Source: Sitta carolinensis
Taxonomy: Eukaryota > Chordata > Aves > Passeriformes > Sittidae
Length of the DNA stretch: 64,000 bases
Reading direction: 5' to 3'
Assembly: GCA_032173965.1 (NCBI GenBank)
Contig: CM063284.1
Coordinates: forward strand, 131,741,125-131,805,124
In this document: positions 36,361-49,200 of the stretch, piece after piece
How the letters are laid out: each line of letters begins with the position of its first letter
Numbering within the stretch: the stretch's first letter is position 1
Program-made: the position numbers and the translations under genes
Notes under the pieces: generated by a model
Told to the model about the DNA's origin: nothing
Database searches by the model: none
The model's input: the letters and a program-made list of their open reading frames with translations, nothing else

Positions 36361-39300
36361 GGCGTGAACCAGTGAAAAATAGTGAAGTCCTTTTGTCCTT
36401 CATGCTAACAGGCCTCAAGGTTATGGTCTCCTTATCGTGCATAGAGACCTCATACTTTTGCTGGTGTTTATTTTGTGCTCCTGTGTACTGCATAGTCAAT
36501 TGCAGTACTGGTAGAGAGCAAGAAGTTTCTGCTTTTCATATTTTGGAAGTAAAGCTCCAATTTCTGTTGTCTTGTTCTTTCTCTTGCCTGAATCATCTCT
36601 TTCTAAACTGATGGTTTTCTTTGGTTTGCCAAAAATGATTGAAAGACACCCCTCATAACTTGACATGGCTGCATTATCTTATAGCTGCTATCTCAGTGGA
36701 GAACTGCTGTTTAAAAACAACTCTTTTTCAGCATTGGTAATGCTTGCCAACTGTTGGGGTTTGGTTGAGGTTCAAGGCCTCAGGTTCTCTAGATGCCTTG
36801 TCATAATTCATAATACTTCAGTCTTTCAGTATACTCATACAGTTGGTTTGTCTTAGGCATATAGACTAGGCATCTTGTCATCAATCCCAAGTTTCCTTTT
36901 TGCTTTTCTAAAAATTTAGGTATTTAGAATTAATAATTGTTTGGGGATTTTTATTACTATTTGGTATATTGGCTTAGACTGGCTCTTTGTCTTTTTAAGA
37001 TGTCAGTTGTGTGTTGGGAAATTGCCCTTGCCAAAAAAGAAATACCGCTTTTCAATAAGTTTTCAATAAGTTTTCAACAACTTATTTCCGTACAAAAAAA
37101 CCAGTTTAATTGTCCTTTAAATTCAAGAAAAGACAGAAATATATTTAATTGTGTAAATATGGATTATATACACAAATGTCTCAATTCTTAATACATGGTG
37201 TCCATGAACTTTCTTTTAAGTGACAAATCAATGCCCCAGGTTTGTAATCTGACATCTTTTTTAAATGCTAGTGTGGTGCTGGTACTGTACCTCAATTTGT
37301 GACCTTTCTATAGGCTGTTGAGAAGCTTTGCAGCTGCAGACTGCAACTTCAGTTTTCTTCTTTCAGCTGGTAAAGTTTGAGGCAGCCAGATTGAAACGTG
37401 AATATTCTGCAATCAAGAGAGCTCTTCTGAAGTCCACTCTGACCTGCTGTAGTGTTCCAAGTGTATTTAAAAAAGTAGGCTCTAGATAATTTGTATCAGC
37501 TTTATCATGTTGTTAGCTTAGTACAAGACCCTTGTTTGGAGCATGACTTTTGAAGTTTGTTGGTCTTACGTTAGAACATCAGTTGGAATTCTGCCTTTCT
37601 CAAGTAGCAAGAGGAAAAGATAATGGGGATGGGTGTAGAATGTGAAGGAATGCTGAGGCACCTAAATGGACAAATGAGCTAGGTGAGAAGAGATTAAAGA
37701 AAACTGATGGATGTGAATTCACACCGAAACCGTAAGGGTAGGTTTTTTTGGGGTAGTGCTGGTGATTCTTTAAGCTTTGATATATTCACAGGTAATTCTA
37801 AATAGATTGTTTAATCAGGTGAGGTTAGCACATTTACGTGAAGAATTCCACTTGTTTGCCTTGGAACACCTGACTAGTTGAGAAATATCTCACTTATTTT
37901 GGTGGAAACTTTTCAGGATGCCATATTTTGGAAAAAAGTAATCATAATTTTAGATGTGTTGGAGTAGTTTCAATGTATGTGTATTTTTTGGGAATCCTGC
38001 ATAGGGCTGAATTTGTTGAATCTGTCATGATATTTCAGACCCAGTAATTTATTATTATTTTCTCCTGTACTTTGAAGAAAATATTTTCAGAGCAGACTAC
38101 TAAAACCGAGTTATTGCATGGGTTTGTTCTAAAAAAGATATGAATATATGGGGCTTGCTGTTTTCTGGATCATCTTGTATTTCAACAGATATCAGTGCTT
38201 TATGTGACGTGTTTTGGATTTGTACTTTTTAAAAGCCTTGTTCTTTTGGGCAGACATTGTTAAATTAACCTGTGGTTCTCACTACTTAATTATTTTTATT
38301 TCTCCTGCTTTTTTCTTATCCTTGTTCTTTTATTTGTGGATTTTTTTTTTTTTTTTAATAATTAAACTGTGGGCACTGACTTCCTAGCTAGATTCCTCCT
38401 TTCTACTTAGAATTCCAGTTTAACTATAATTGTGCTTTGACTCTTGGCTGTAGAAGTTGATTCCTCTTCTTTCTGGAATCTCTTCACTTATCCATGTGTT
38501 GTCTAAGAGTATCCTTGTCTGGTCAGTCTTCTCATTCCACTAAATTGTATATTGAGTAGCTATCAGCTTGTCCTACTGAACTGATCTTTCTATCTCCAGT
38601 GCTTTATTTTTTTACCAAGAGTTTTGGGACTAGAGAGCATCCAAGATCCAGTGTCTATATTGCAATGCCATGTCAATGTACTTGGCAATTTTAACATTGG
38701 CAACTCAACATATAAAGTGAAGCAGCAGGATGGGTTCATTTTCAAAATTGGGTTTGTTGGGAAATAGCATGGTGAGACAGAATCTCAAAATTTAGTTTTA
38801 AAGCAATAAATGTTTATAAACATGTTCTTTTTTTAAATATTGTCTTTGTTGATGGAAATGTTCTTTTCATTTGCTGAAAATTGAAGTGTTATGAACTTGT
38901 TGCATATGGGTTACTGCTTTTGAAAACAAGAGCTAGATAGCAACCCATGAGACTTTTCCTGGAACTGGAGTGTATTAGAATTAGAGATTTGTTGGTATAG
39001 AAGGTGCAAGCTGTGCTTGGGAATGTGTTCTGATTGAAGCACTTCCCCATGTCTTAGTTGTAGAAACTTTTATGTTGTTGAACATATTGTTATCAAATAA
39101 GGCACAAGTAACAGTCAACCCATTTATCTCTCCTGATGTCCCTCCCTGCCCCCCTCTTTTATTTTTGTTTCCATAGCATTCTCTAAAACTAATTCTAAAC
39201 AAATAAGAATTTGACTGTAACTTGCCACTTGTAAGTCATGTTCCATTAAAAAAGGAAAAGAAAAACTTGAACTCAAATTATGTAAGCCAAGAGCTGTTTG

Positions 39301-41740
39301 ACAGCTAGATGTGCACACTTCTCTTTATTCATGCACATGAAAACTAATAAACCTATGCCAAATGCCCGTGTTAACAAAATAAGTGTTATTTGTTTTAACC
39401 AAAAGCAGGTGCTTCTCTTCTCAGCAAGAGGCATCTTGTTTCTGTGGTCATCTCAGTACAAGTTCTGGTCTGCAATACAAATTCACTCCAGTGAGCACTC
39501 TTACACCTTTTGACACTTAAAAGCTGTACATATCCCACTTTGCTTGTGAAGAAGTTCAAATGTTGGCAGTTTCAGTAGAGTTGCCCACGTGGATGGAAAG
39601 TGTGTTTGTCTCAGTGGAAGCCCGTGTTCCTCCTTTTACTCGTTTAAAACTGTAGTTCCTTATTTTCTACTTCGTAGTTCTAGATTCCGTTGCTTGGGTG
39701 ATTGTGATGTTGCTTAAGTGAGGAAGCAGCAACACCACTTACCTGTTGTACTGCACTGCTGCAGGAGCTTGTTCTTGAGACATACGTTTGTGAGGTATAT
39801 ATGTGTGTTTGTATTTATGCTTATTAAAGACAACTTTCCATCTGACTTTTTTATTTTGTTATTGCTTGGTGGTAAGAAGGAACAGCTAGGATGGGAAATA
39901 CGGATTACACTCAGTACAAAGGTAAACAGTTGTTTTACGTTGGTTATAATTTCACATTAATCCAGTTAGTAAGGCAGTGAGAGCAGGCAAGAGCCATTTT
40001 CTGCTTGCTTTGTGGGCAGGCACTGTCACACATCCCCAGCTGAATGGTAGTCAATGTATATTTAACTTGCTTCCTTCAAACAAAACCATTTTTTTTCCTG
40101 CAGTTCTTTAATGGATCCATCTTCACATGTTTTGTGATCACTAGGATACTGCAGACCCCAGACTATTTTACACTACATAGTACAGCTATATTCTGGAACG
40201 TTAAAGAGTGTGAATGTTATGGTTGTTTATAAAGCAAATCACTTGAATATGCTGTGTGGAGAGAGGAGGTGATATATATAAGAACTTTCTAGGCTGCAAA
40301 ATGAACTTGGAAGCTGAATGTCAGGTTGAACTCCTGGCAAAGCACCAGTTAGAAACTGCATTGTCGAAATGTAAATAATAGGTTTGTTCTGTACCAGCTA
40401 TGATAATATCCAGTAATTTTTTGGTGGTGTGGCTGTGCTGCTAGGGAATTGAAGGCATTGCATACAGCAAACCAACATTATAGCGAGGAAATGGGTGGCA
40501 TAGTTTAAATATTAGAACTGCTGCAGCATTGACTGATTTAACTTGTATTTTAGAACTGTGGAGTATGTTGTGGGTCTCAAAGTTGTGAATTTTAATGTGA
40601 ATGCAGTGGAATTGCTTTTAGTGTGGCTTAATATGCTGTATTTCTGGAAAAAAATCCCAAATAGTCTACAGGTTAGTAGGTAAAAAACCCCTACTAATAC
40701 TGCTAACTAATGAAACTAATGGTAGTGATTTGCATATGCTTTTATATTTCAGATGAGTTTACCTCATCTGTTGAAGTATTTATTGCCTCTGCAAAATGTA
40801 TGAGTACAAAGACGGTTTGTGCGTCTAGGAACATGAATTTTCTAAAATCTACTTTGAGTGCTCATGTTCAAGGAAACTTTGTCAAACTGTCACTTTTTGG
40901 TACCTCCAAAAGGTGACAGGGCTGTTGGCTGTTCAGGTCTTCTAGACGTTCATTCCTGACACAGGTCCCCCTTGAATGTAATTCTCTGTCTTTGTATGTC
41001 CGTGCTTTTATTATCACGTCACAATTAGCAGGGCAAATAGCATATCATCTTGCTGGAAACTTATGTGTTAATACATAATGATTTTTGAAATATATGAGTA
41101 ATCTAAATGCCAGCACTTACAAAGATAATTACAAGTGTTCTATTTGTAAGTTTATGTGTTGGGAGACTATCCATGGAGACAGAGAGGAGGGTGATACAAG
41201 AGTTCATCTATTTAAGGAACTGTAGTGCAGGATGGTCATGGACAGGAAACGAACTGGATTGGTCTGTGCTAGCCAACCAGCAGATCTGTTCCTCTCTGCC
41301 GCAGTCCCTTTACTTCCCTTCCATGTGTACTGGGCATTTTTGAAAGCAGAAGCTGGCCTATCACTGATGAGACTGAATTTGCATTTGCTGTTAGGCAGCT
41401 CAGGGTTTAAACCCGGACCAGCTGCTTTTAGAACAAGGTTGCCACAGGATGTCTTGACTCTTCATGATGGTGCACCAGGTAGAAAGAGTTGTTTCATTTC
41501 TTTTTTGCTGTGGTTAAAATTTGGGAGTGATCTCGTGATAGGTACTCCTGAATTTTGGATGGAACCCGTTTGCACAGGAACAGAGACTCACGGTGATTTT
41601 TGCAATGTAAGAGTTGAAACTCAGATACCACAGCATTGCTGATGTATGTTCCAGAAAATAGGTTTACTAAGACAAATAAAAGTGCTAACACGTGAATGGT
41701 GTATTTGTCTTTATGAAGTACAGAGGACCTGTTCGGATGT

Positions 41741-41780
41741 GTAGACGTATAAAGTTGTATGTAGACGTATGTAGTTGTAT
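41741..41780 (+). repeat. 20-bp tandem duplication
   Basis: Units GTAGACGTATAAAGTTGTAT (41,741-41,760) and GTAGACGTATGTAGTTGTAT (41,761-41,780) differ at two bases. Intronic, no known role. Confidence 0.93.
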
Positions 41781-44700
41781 AAAGTAGAAAGATTAAGAGT
41801 AATCCTTGTCCACTTACTAATCTTTACTCAACTTTTCCCCTGACCTACTAACAGCAAGGAAATGTAATGCCAATAGTCAGTGTCTTTGTTCCCAGGTACA
41901 GGGAAAGGGTTTATATATCATCTTTGGCATAATTCCATAATTCTGATTCAGCTTTCCTGGTGTAGGTCTGGACTACTTCAATTGATTTACTTTGGAGTAA
42001 TTCCAGATTTGTCCCAGTCCAGCTGACATCAAATCAGGACCCTACAATCCAGCTTTGTTTCATGTAGTTGGGTGAAGAGTTTGGATTTGTGTGGTTTAAT
42101 AGGGAATGAGGTGAGGTAATGCATTTAAAAATATTTCTTTGGAGAGGAAGTAGTTTTTCCTCATTTGTTGATAGATGAAAGCATAGATAAATTTGTTGGA
42201 ATGTATTCTAGCTACTCATTACAGCAGAACCTACTATTTGAGAATGGGCATGATTACAGATTATGTAGTGGAAAAATCTTGCAATTTACTCACCTTTGGT
42301 AAAAGGACACTAAAATTCCAGAAGACAAAATACTCTTAATTCTTTCAGTACAAAGCATACTCTGAAATTATAGCTTGTCCTTTTTTGTAGGAGTAGTATT
42401 TTCTGTAAAAGCATATCATTGAGTTATAAATTCTAGATAGATGCAACTTAAGCGAAAGAGTTCCCTTTACTTGCCTATTGCTTGTGACTTACCTTGCAAT
42501 TCCTGCACTTGAAGAGTGGTTCCTGCTAAATTATTTTGGTGCGCAACTGATACAGATTGTGTTTTGTTTTGAACACTTACGGATAAGAATTAATTCAATC
42601 CTGGTGAGCTTCACTTCTTCCAAAAGAATGGGTAAATGTTCAGGTTTAAATATGTGCTTTCTTTTCTAAGGAGAAGTCATTGTCTTCCCTCTTTACAGAC
42701 CACAGAACCTGAGGGAAATTTTACTGTGTTGCTGGCAATACTCTGGCCCATCCAACTGTTACAAAAGTGTGAACTTCAAATGTAAATATTTATTTCTTTG
42801 CCTCTGGAGAAAATTGAACAAACTCGATTATTCTATTGAGAAATATGACTTTTTTTTCCTTACCTCTCCTCTGGCATGTTTGTTTAGTGGTTCTGCCACT
42901 GACTTGCCAAAGAAACCATGCTCTGAGGCCCTCACCTTGGCTTCAAGAGATCCACCTGGCTCCCTCCACGTGTACAAAGGTCTACAGAGCTCAGAATGCT
43001 ATGAGGTTTTCCTTAATTTTCAATTAAAGTCCTTATATATTGCACCTAATTGGAGGATGAACAATACAAAGCTGCTTTTCCTTTTTTATGTGTGAATCAT
43101 TCTTCTGAAAGATATTGTCACTTAAAGGGTTCTGTTGATTTGAGTTATTTAATTTGCAAGTATTTTCAGTTAAAGCTGAAAATGTCTCTTAGATTCATTA
43201 GATATCAAAGCCTGTTAGGTTTGTTAGCCTCTCAGCTTTATTCAATATTTCAAATATTTCAAATTAGTTTCTGGAAATTAATTAATGGCTGTATTCTAAG
43301 TAATACATGATTACTTAGAATTCAACCTGAAGATCATTGGTCCTGGTATTCTAGAGGCGTGTTGGTAATGTGAGACTACTTTTCAAAGAACCTCAGGGGT
43401 TTTCTATGCAGTTCTAGGAGATGAGAGGCCCCCTGATCAATGCAGTCAGTGTTGCTCTGCTCTTGGCTATGGGGAGTGTAGTCGGCAGCAGTTTCAGTCC
43501 TTGGGTGGGTGGGCTGCTCTCAGGTTTGTTTTTTATTCCCAGTGGTAGGAGAGTGTCATATTTCACAGCTTCTGGAACACTTTCTGTAGCTGAGTATCAT
43601 CTGGATTGTGTTGTGTATGTGTGTAGATCTGCTGCCTTCTGGAAGTCTCTGCCTTCCCATGTCTCTACTGGATTCCAGGTGTTTAAGCTTTCTACCCTGC
43701 TGTTTTTACCAGCAGGGCCTGGTGAAGACCTGAGAAAGAGGGCAGACAGGAGTGTGCTGCTGACTCCATACAACTCATTCAGCCTGTTCTTGATGGTTTT
43801 CTTCCCATATGTTCCTCAGATGTGGATAGTGATGATGTTGTGGGATAAATGCATTGTTCTGGCAGTGGGAAGTGGACATCTTTCCTGGAAGCTCTTCAAC
43901 TCTTTTCCCAGCATTCATTTAAAGATGGACTTAGTATATGATGGGGGAAGAGGCTACAAGCCCCCTAGATAAAATGGTTGTGGGGAGCAGACTGCCTGCT
44001 TCACTGCTGTCATCTGGTATGCAGCTGAGGTTCTTAGGAGAGGCGGCCAAAGGGAACAAGCTAGATGAATTGTCCTGCCACACTGCATATGGCCTGTGGG
44101 TTATAAGTTGTTCATCGCAGATATTTGCTTATGATCCTTAAGAACATTAAGATTTTGCAGTAAAACTTTAGAAAAATACTTAACAGCATGAAAAAAATCT
44201 GCTTAAAGCCACAGTGAACTCTCTAATTCTTTTTACCAGCCTTTCACAAAGAGAGAGCATCTGGTGGACAGAACAGATCAGAGTCCTGAGTGCATATGCT
44301 AGTGGTTTCATTGTCATCAAGAGACATTACATTTTTGTTGATTTATTTTGTGCAATGACTAAAACTTCATTTCCTGCTCTGTTAAGGATGTTCTACTTTG
44401 CTTGACTTGTACAAAAATGAAGTATGGTTGTTGTATCCATATAAAAGTTGAAAGCAATTGTGTGGCATGGAGTTAATGGTGGACATATCTTTTATCTACT
44501 TATGTGTACGCACCGGTTCTTTTCATCTGAAATCCTCTAGTTGTTGATGATGCTAAATCTTCTGCAGTTAACTTTCCCTTCTCAGGACTGTAATCTCCAG
44601 GTCACGATACTGTAATCTATTCTTCATTTATTGCATATCAAAGAGTATTCCTCTCATAAATGTGGCTTATAAAACTGTAGTTTATTACCCATATACCAAT

Positions 44701-46243
44701 TGTTCAAGCACTTCTGTTCTCAGTCAAGTAAAACCAAGTGAACTATGCATATAGTCATAGGAAAGTCAGAGATTCATTTCTGCTGGTGTCTGTATAACTT
44801 GTCAACTTGAAAAAAGAGTATTCTAGAGCTGCTCAGTCATTTTACTTCTGGAATTTTTGATGCAAAGATAATTCCTGCAAAATGGTGTTTTTAGCACCTC
44901 TTTTGTCTTGGGGAAAAAAACAACCCAAACAAGATACTGCATTTGGAAGGGCACAGGGCATTATTTTTCTGCTTGTCAAAGCAGGGCCTTTATGTGTTTG
45001 ATCTTATTCAGTATTGAGCTGTATCTAACTGAACTGCTCCTCTGTTGTGTGTGAAGTGTAGTGTAGTTGGATGCCTAGTTTTCTACTCTGGACTGTGTTC
45101 CTGGATGAGTTTCCTCAACAGCATTGCTGTCGTTTTCTGTAAAGTGCCTAATAAGGTACATGAATCCTCTGGTTAGTGGGCACTACCCAGGGAGATGTTC
45201 TTTTGTGGGAGAGAACTGGCTACACTCAGCTTGGGTGTCTTGTGGCTACATTTTTTTTCAGGTAGATGCTTTCCTGTGTGTTAAACAGCAGAGTACTTTC
45301 ATCAGACAAAATAAAGATGTGCTGCTTTCAGGAAAATTGGAAAACTTGATTTGAAATAGAAATAAAAAAATACAATTTTTCAGAAATCTAGAAGTGAACT
45401 TTGATGTTTCCAACTGAATGTTTCTTTTCCCACCAAGTTTCATCTTGATCTTGTACTAAAAGCAAGTATCAAGGTTATGAGACCTCAAGAGCATAACTCA
45501 GTGAATTGGTCCGTATATTAGTATCCAGTGAGGGATAGACTTGCCTCGGAATTGCCAACTCATAAGCACTCATCTCCCCTCTGCCTGTGCTGGACCTGGA
45601 TAGAGATTGATGATTCTGGCCCACAGGTTCTTAGTTTAGGATGCAGTTATAAGATTCTGACTCTGTTTAGGGGTAAACTGCAGCTAATTTGAAATGAATG
45701 CTAAATGTCTTTACTCATTGTTAAACCAATCTGATGATTATACTAATAACAGGATACTAAACCTGTCCTTGACACTGATGTGACTGGCATGAGTTCTGTG
45801 GGTGTTGCTTGTTAATAGAAGATGGATCTTGACTCTTGAAGTATTTTCTATGATCTACTGACACTGGTATTTCATGATTTCAGATTTAATAGGCTTCTCA
45901 GTTCTCCTGAGCAGAGAACGATCTGATGTGCTCCTTTCTCATCTTTTGTGGGAAACAACTTGTAGGCAGTATGCTGGTTCCAGAGTAAATGGTGGATAGT
46001 GGTGCAAGAAGAGAGAAAGCTGCAGGAATTGCAGTTTTGGAGAGATTCCCTGCTTGTGAGATTCCAGTCTAACAGAAACATTGAGGAAGCATGGTGTGGT
46101 GGGATTAAACTTTTTGAGTGGTGGTATCCTTCTTTCAAATTTGTTCTGCTCTGCTTCCGAACAGTCAAAACAGCAGCACACACATACCTGTTCCATTCTT
46201 GCCACTTCTTCTGCCTCATCTTAAAATGATCTTAATGCTTAAG

Positions 46244-46261
46244 TTTTTTTTTTTTTTTTTT
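46244..46261. repeat. Poly(T) homopolymer, 18 nt
   Basis: A run of about 18 T residues on the + strand of intron 3, in T-rich surroundings. Confidence 0.85.
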
Positions 46262-49200
46262 CTGTCCTAGTGTTTTTGATGCCTTACATGTGAGCTTTGC
46301 CCATCTAAAAGGTCTGGTGTGTGACATTTTACATCTTAAGACTGTAATATTTTTTGATATCTTTTCCCAATTAAAACTCCTAATACTGATACTTGTGTCT
46401 TCAACATGTCACACACTAGTATTTTATCCTTTTGTTTTTTAGTTTGAAAAAAAAACAAACTTGGATTTGTGCAAAAGGCTTGTGTATAAAAATCTTATAT
46501 AGGCAGAAAGCAAGGACATATTTAATTGATTGTTCTGTTCTTTTCAGTTTTCATTTTCATTCCTGTCTCTAAGGAGACATATAATGCTATAACTGATTTA
46601 TAAAGTAGCCTTGTAAACACATTCAGGTTGTGATAGCATTAAAGCTTCCTTTGTAGATGATTTTTTTCATCATCGAACACTGTTGTAATGAAGTCAAGTG
46701 TGGTATGATCCTGTCATTTGTGTTGACTTGATGTAACTTGCACTTGATATTTATTTCTGTTCTTGAATATAAATTCATGTCAGTTTTACTGCTGTTACTG
46801 AGTAAGAAATGGTTTTGTCCATGCAAGATTATCCTTTTTTTCTGCAATTCAAGAAACACAAGTATATTCACAAACACATAATTTGCCTTTGCCATGGTTT
46901 TGGTTCACTGCAATGTGCAGTCTGTTCAAAGGAGCAGGGACTTAATCTGTTCTGATTCTGAAAGTATGTGAAAGCAAATACTGAAGTGTGCTGCTGCTTG
47001 GTTTCGACTGTACACTAATCAATAAAGATTCTAGATGAGCAAGAGATCAGTCTTGCATGGTGTGGAGATTTTTTTTTAAAAATTGTTCTTGCCCTACTGT
47101 TTCAGATCTTGTTTTAGCAGCGGTGGGAGAGCAGGCAGGAAGCCGTGGAAGGGAGAACAGGAATGCTTATTGACATGTAGGTCAGCTCACGTATGTAGCA
47201 GTTTGGTAGGCTACAACATTATCAAAATTATTCTCAGGAGATGTCTCAGGCAGTTAAACCTATTTTCAGCTTTCTCTTCACTATGTACTTCACATCACCA
47301 CTTGCTGTCACACTTGCTGCTTTGTAAGGTGCTGTTCTGCCTGAGCTTACTTATTCTTTGCCTTTCCAAACTTCCCTTCCCTGCTTCAACAACTTTTTTG
47401 TTTAGCAAATGCATAGTGCTTCAATTGCTACTTCTTTTTGAATGTTAATATAGATTTATTTGAGCTATTGCAGAATTGTTTTAATTAAAGGAGTGCAAGA
47501 CACAAGTAGTATAAGCATGCTCCCCATCAGAAATCCAACCCTTAGAAACTCATGCAGTCCTGAACCAGTTTCTATAAATACTCGCTCTGTTCAGAATCTT
47601 GATCTAAACTAGGCTGAAAATTAGCATAGCAACTGATTAGAAGAATAAGGTAACTTTTCCCAATTCTAACAGTTCTTGGAAGTGTTTATTTCTTCAAGAT
47701 TAATGAGTTTCAAAGATTGAGAAGTATTTATCTAAAAAAATAAGATGTATTACTGTCTTTTTGAATTTAATTTTATGTGATAAAAATTCAAATTTGGATT
47801 CTATTTGGATGAATCTCATATTTTTTAAAAAATTGAACACTGGCAGAATTTCTTGTGGTAGTTTCAAAGTACTTTCATTTGGTTTGTTGGCAGAGATAGT
47901 GTTCATGGAGGTTTTTGATGTTGGTATTTTTTTCTGGCAGTAAAAATATAAGTAATAGTCTTTATCATAATTCTGTTTATAAATTAAATTGTTTATAAAT
48001 TCTCACATTAAAAAGTTTTTAATGAATACCAGTTTGTTCTAGGAAAAATTGCCTTTACCCTCTTGGGAACTCTATTTTTGTCATATTTTTCTATTTATTC
48101 TTTTGGGAGCTTTAATTTCTAGAAGTTATTTCATGTACTGTTTAAATAATTGATGTTGTGTCCAAAGTTTCTCTCATATATATATATATAAAAAAAAACA
48201 CTTTCTAGTCTCACTAGAATGTTAAATATTTAAGACTGAAGTCAATAAATACATCACTGGAATGTTGTACCATTTATGATCCGTTTTATTAAGCCATTGC
48301 TTTCCTCATTTCTTAATCAAAATCGTCCCTTTCATGAGAACAAAGCTATACACTCCATTTAACACAGAGAATAGTAATTTGTAATTAAAACAGAAAATTA
48401 AATAACAATAGCAATGTAAAATGTGAGCATTTTTCTCTACTTTTTTTGCTATAGTCTAAGACTTGGAGAAAAAACTTATTAACAGAAACATACATTGGAA
48501 TTTGGTTGAAAAGAGGGTTCACAGTGTGGTTTTGGGTGGTTTGTTTATTTAATTATTTTGTACGTGAGGCTGCAGGTATTATTTCCTCACACATTGAGTT
48601 ACATTATCAGTAAATCAGTTCTTTTATTTCTGTGTAACAGCAGCTGAGACAATCTTCTAGCTACATGTAAATTGTTGGAAAAAGTCCCTAATAAAACTGA
48701 TGAACTTATCAAATTTTGAAACTAGTCTTGTGCATATAGAAATTAAGAGACAGTGCTCTGGGGCTTAGAGTCTGTTCTATTGGAATTAGCTTCCTATTGC
48801 TGTTTGCTATGTGGACACCTCCTTTTCATTCCTGTTGGGGCCAGGCACTGCTTTTTGTAGGGTATGCAGAAGGCTGCTTGTCACTGCAGGAGATCAGCTT
48901 GGGGACAGCAGTGTTGCTGCTTCACTGCCCTTGCTGTAGCTGCTGAGGTGTCTGCCACGTCCTTGTCTCTCAAGGGTGGCCATCTCACCCCTGCTGTCCA
49001 TGACCCTTGCCTCACCTTGTCTGTGGCCCAGCAGCTCCTCCATTTGTCAGAACTTGTGTAGTTCAGTAGCTTTACCCAGTGTGTTTTGTTGCTGTGATAT
49101 GTATTGCTCTCACTGCAATTCTGAAACCAATAGTTTGCTTGGCCAAAGATTAATTTGAAAGTACTTAACCATTTTAGTTCTGTACTTAGTGGCATTTCCA

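Noticed and set aside
43421..43972. 183-codon + frame with hydrophobic N-terminus
   Set aside because: Longest frame in the window, but it has no recognisable domain, lies inside intron 3 in T-rich DNA (which yields hydrophobic residues) and lacks promoter or splice context.
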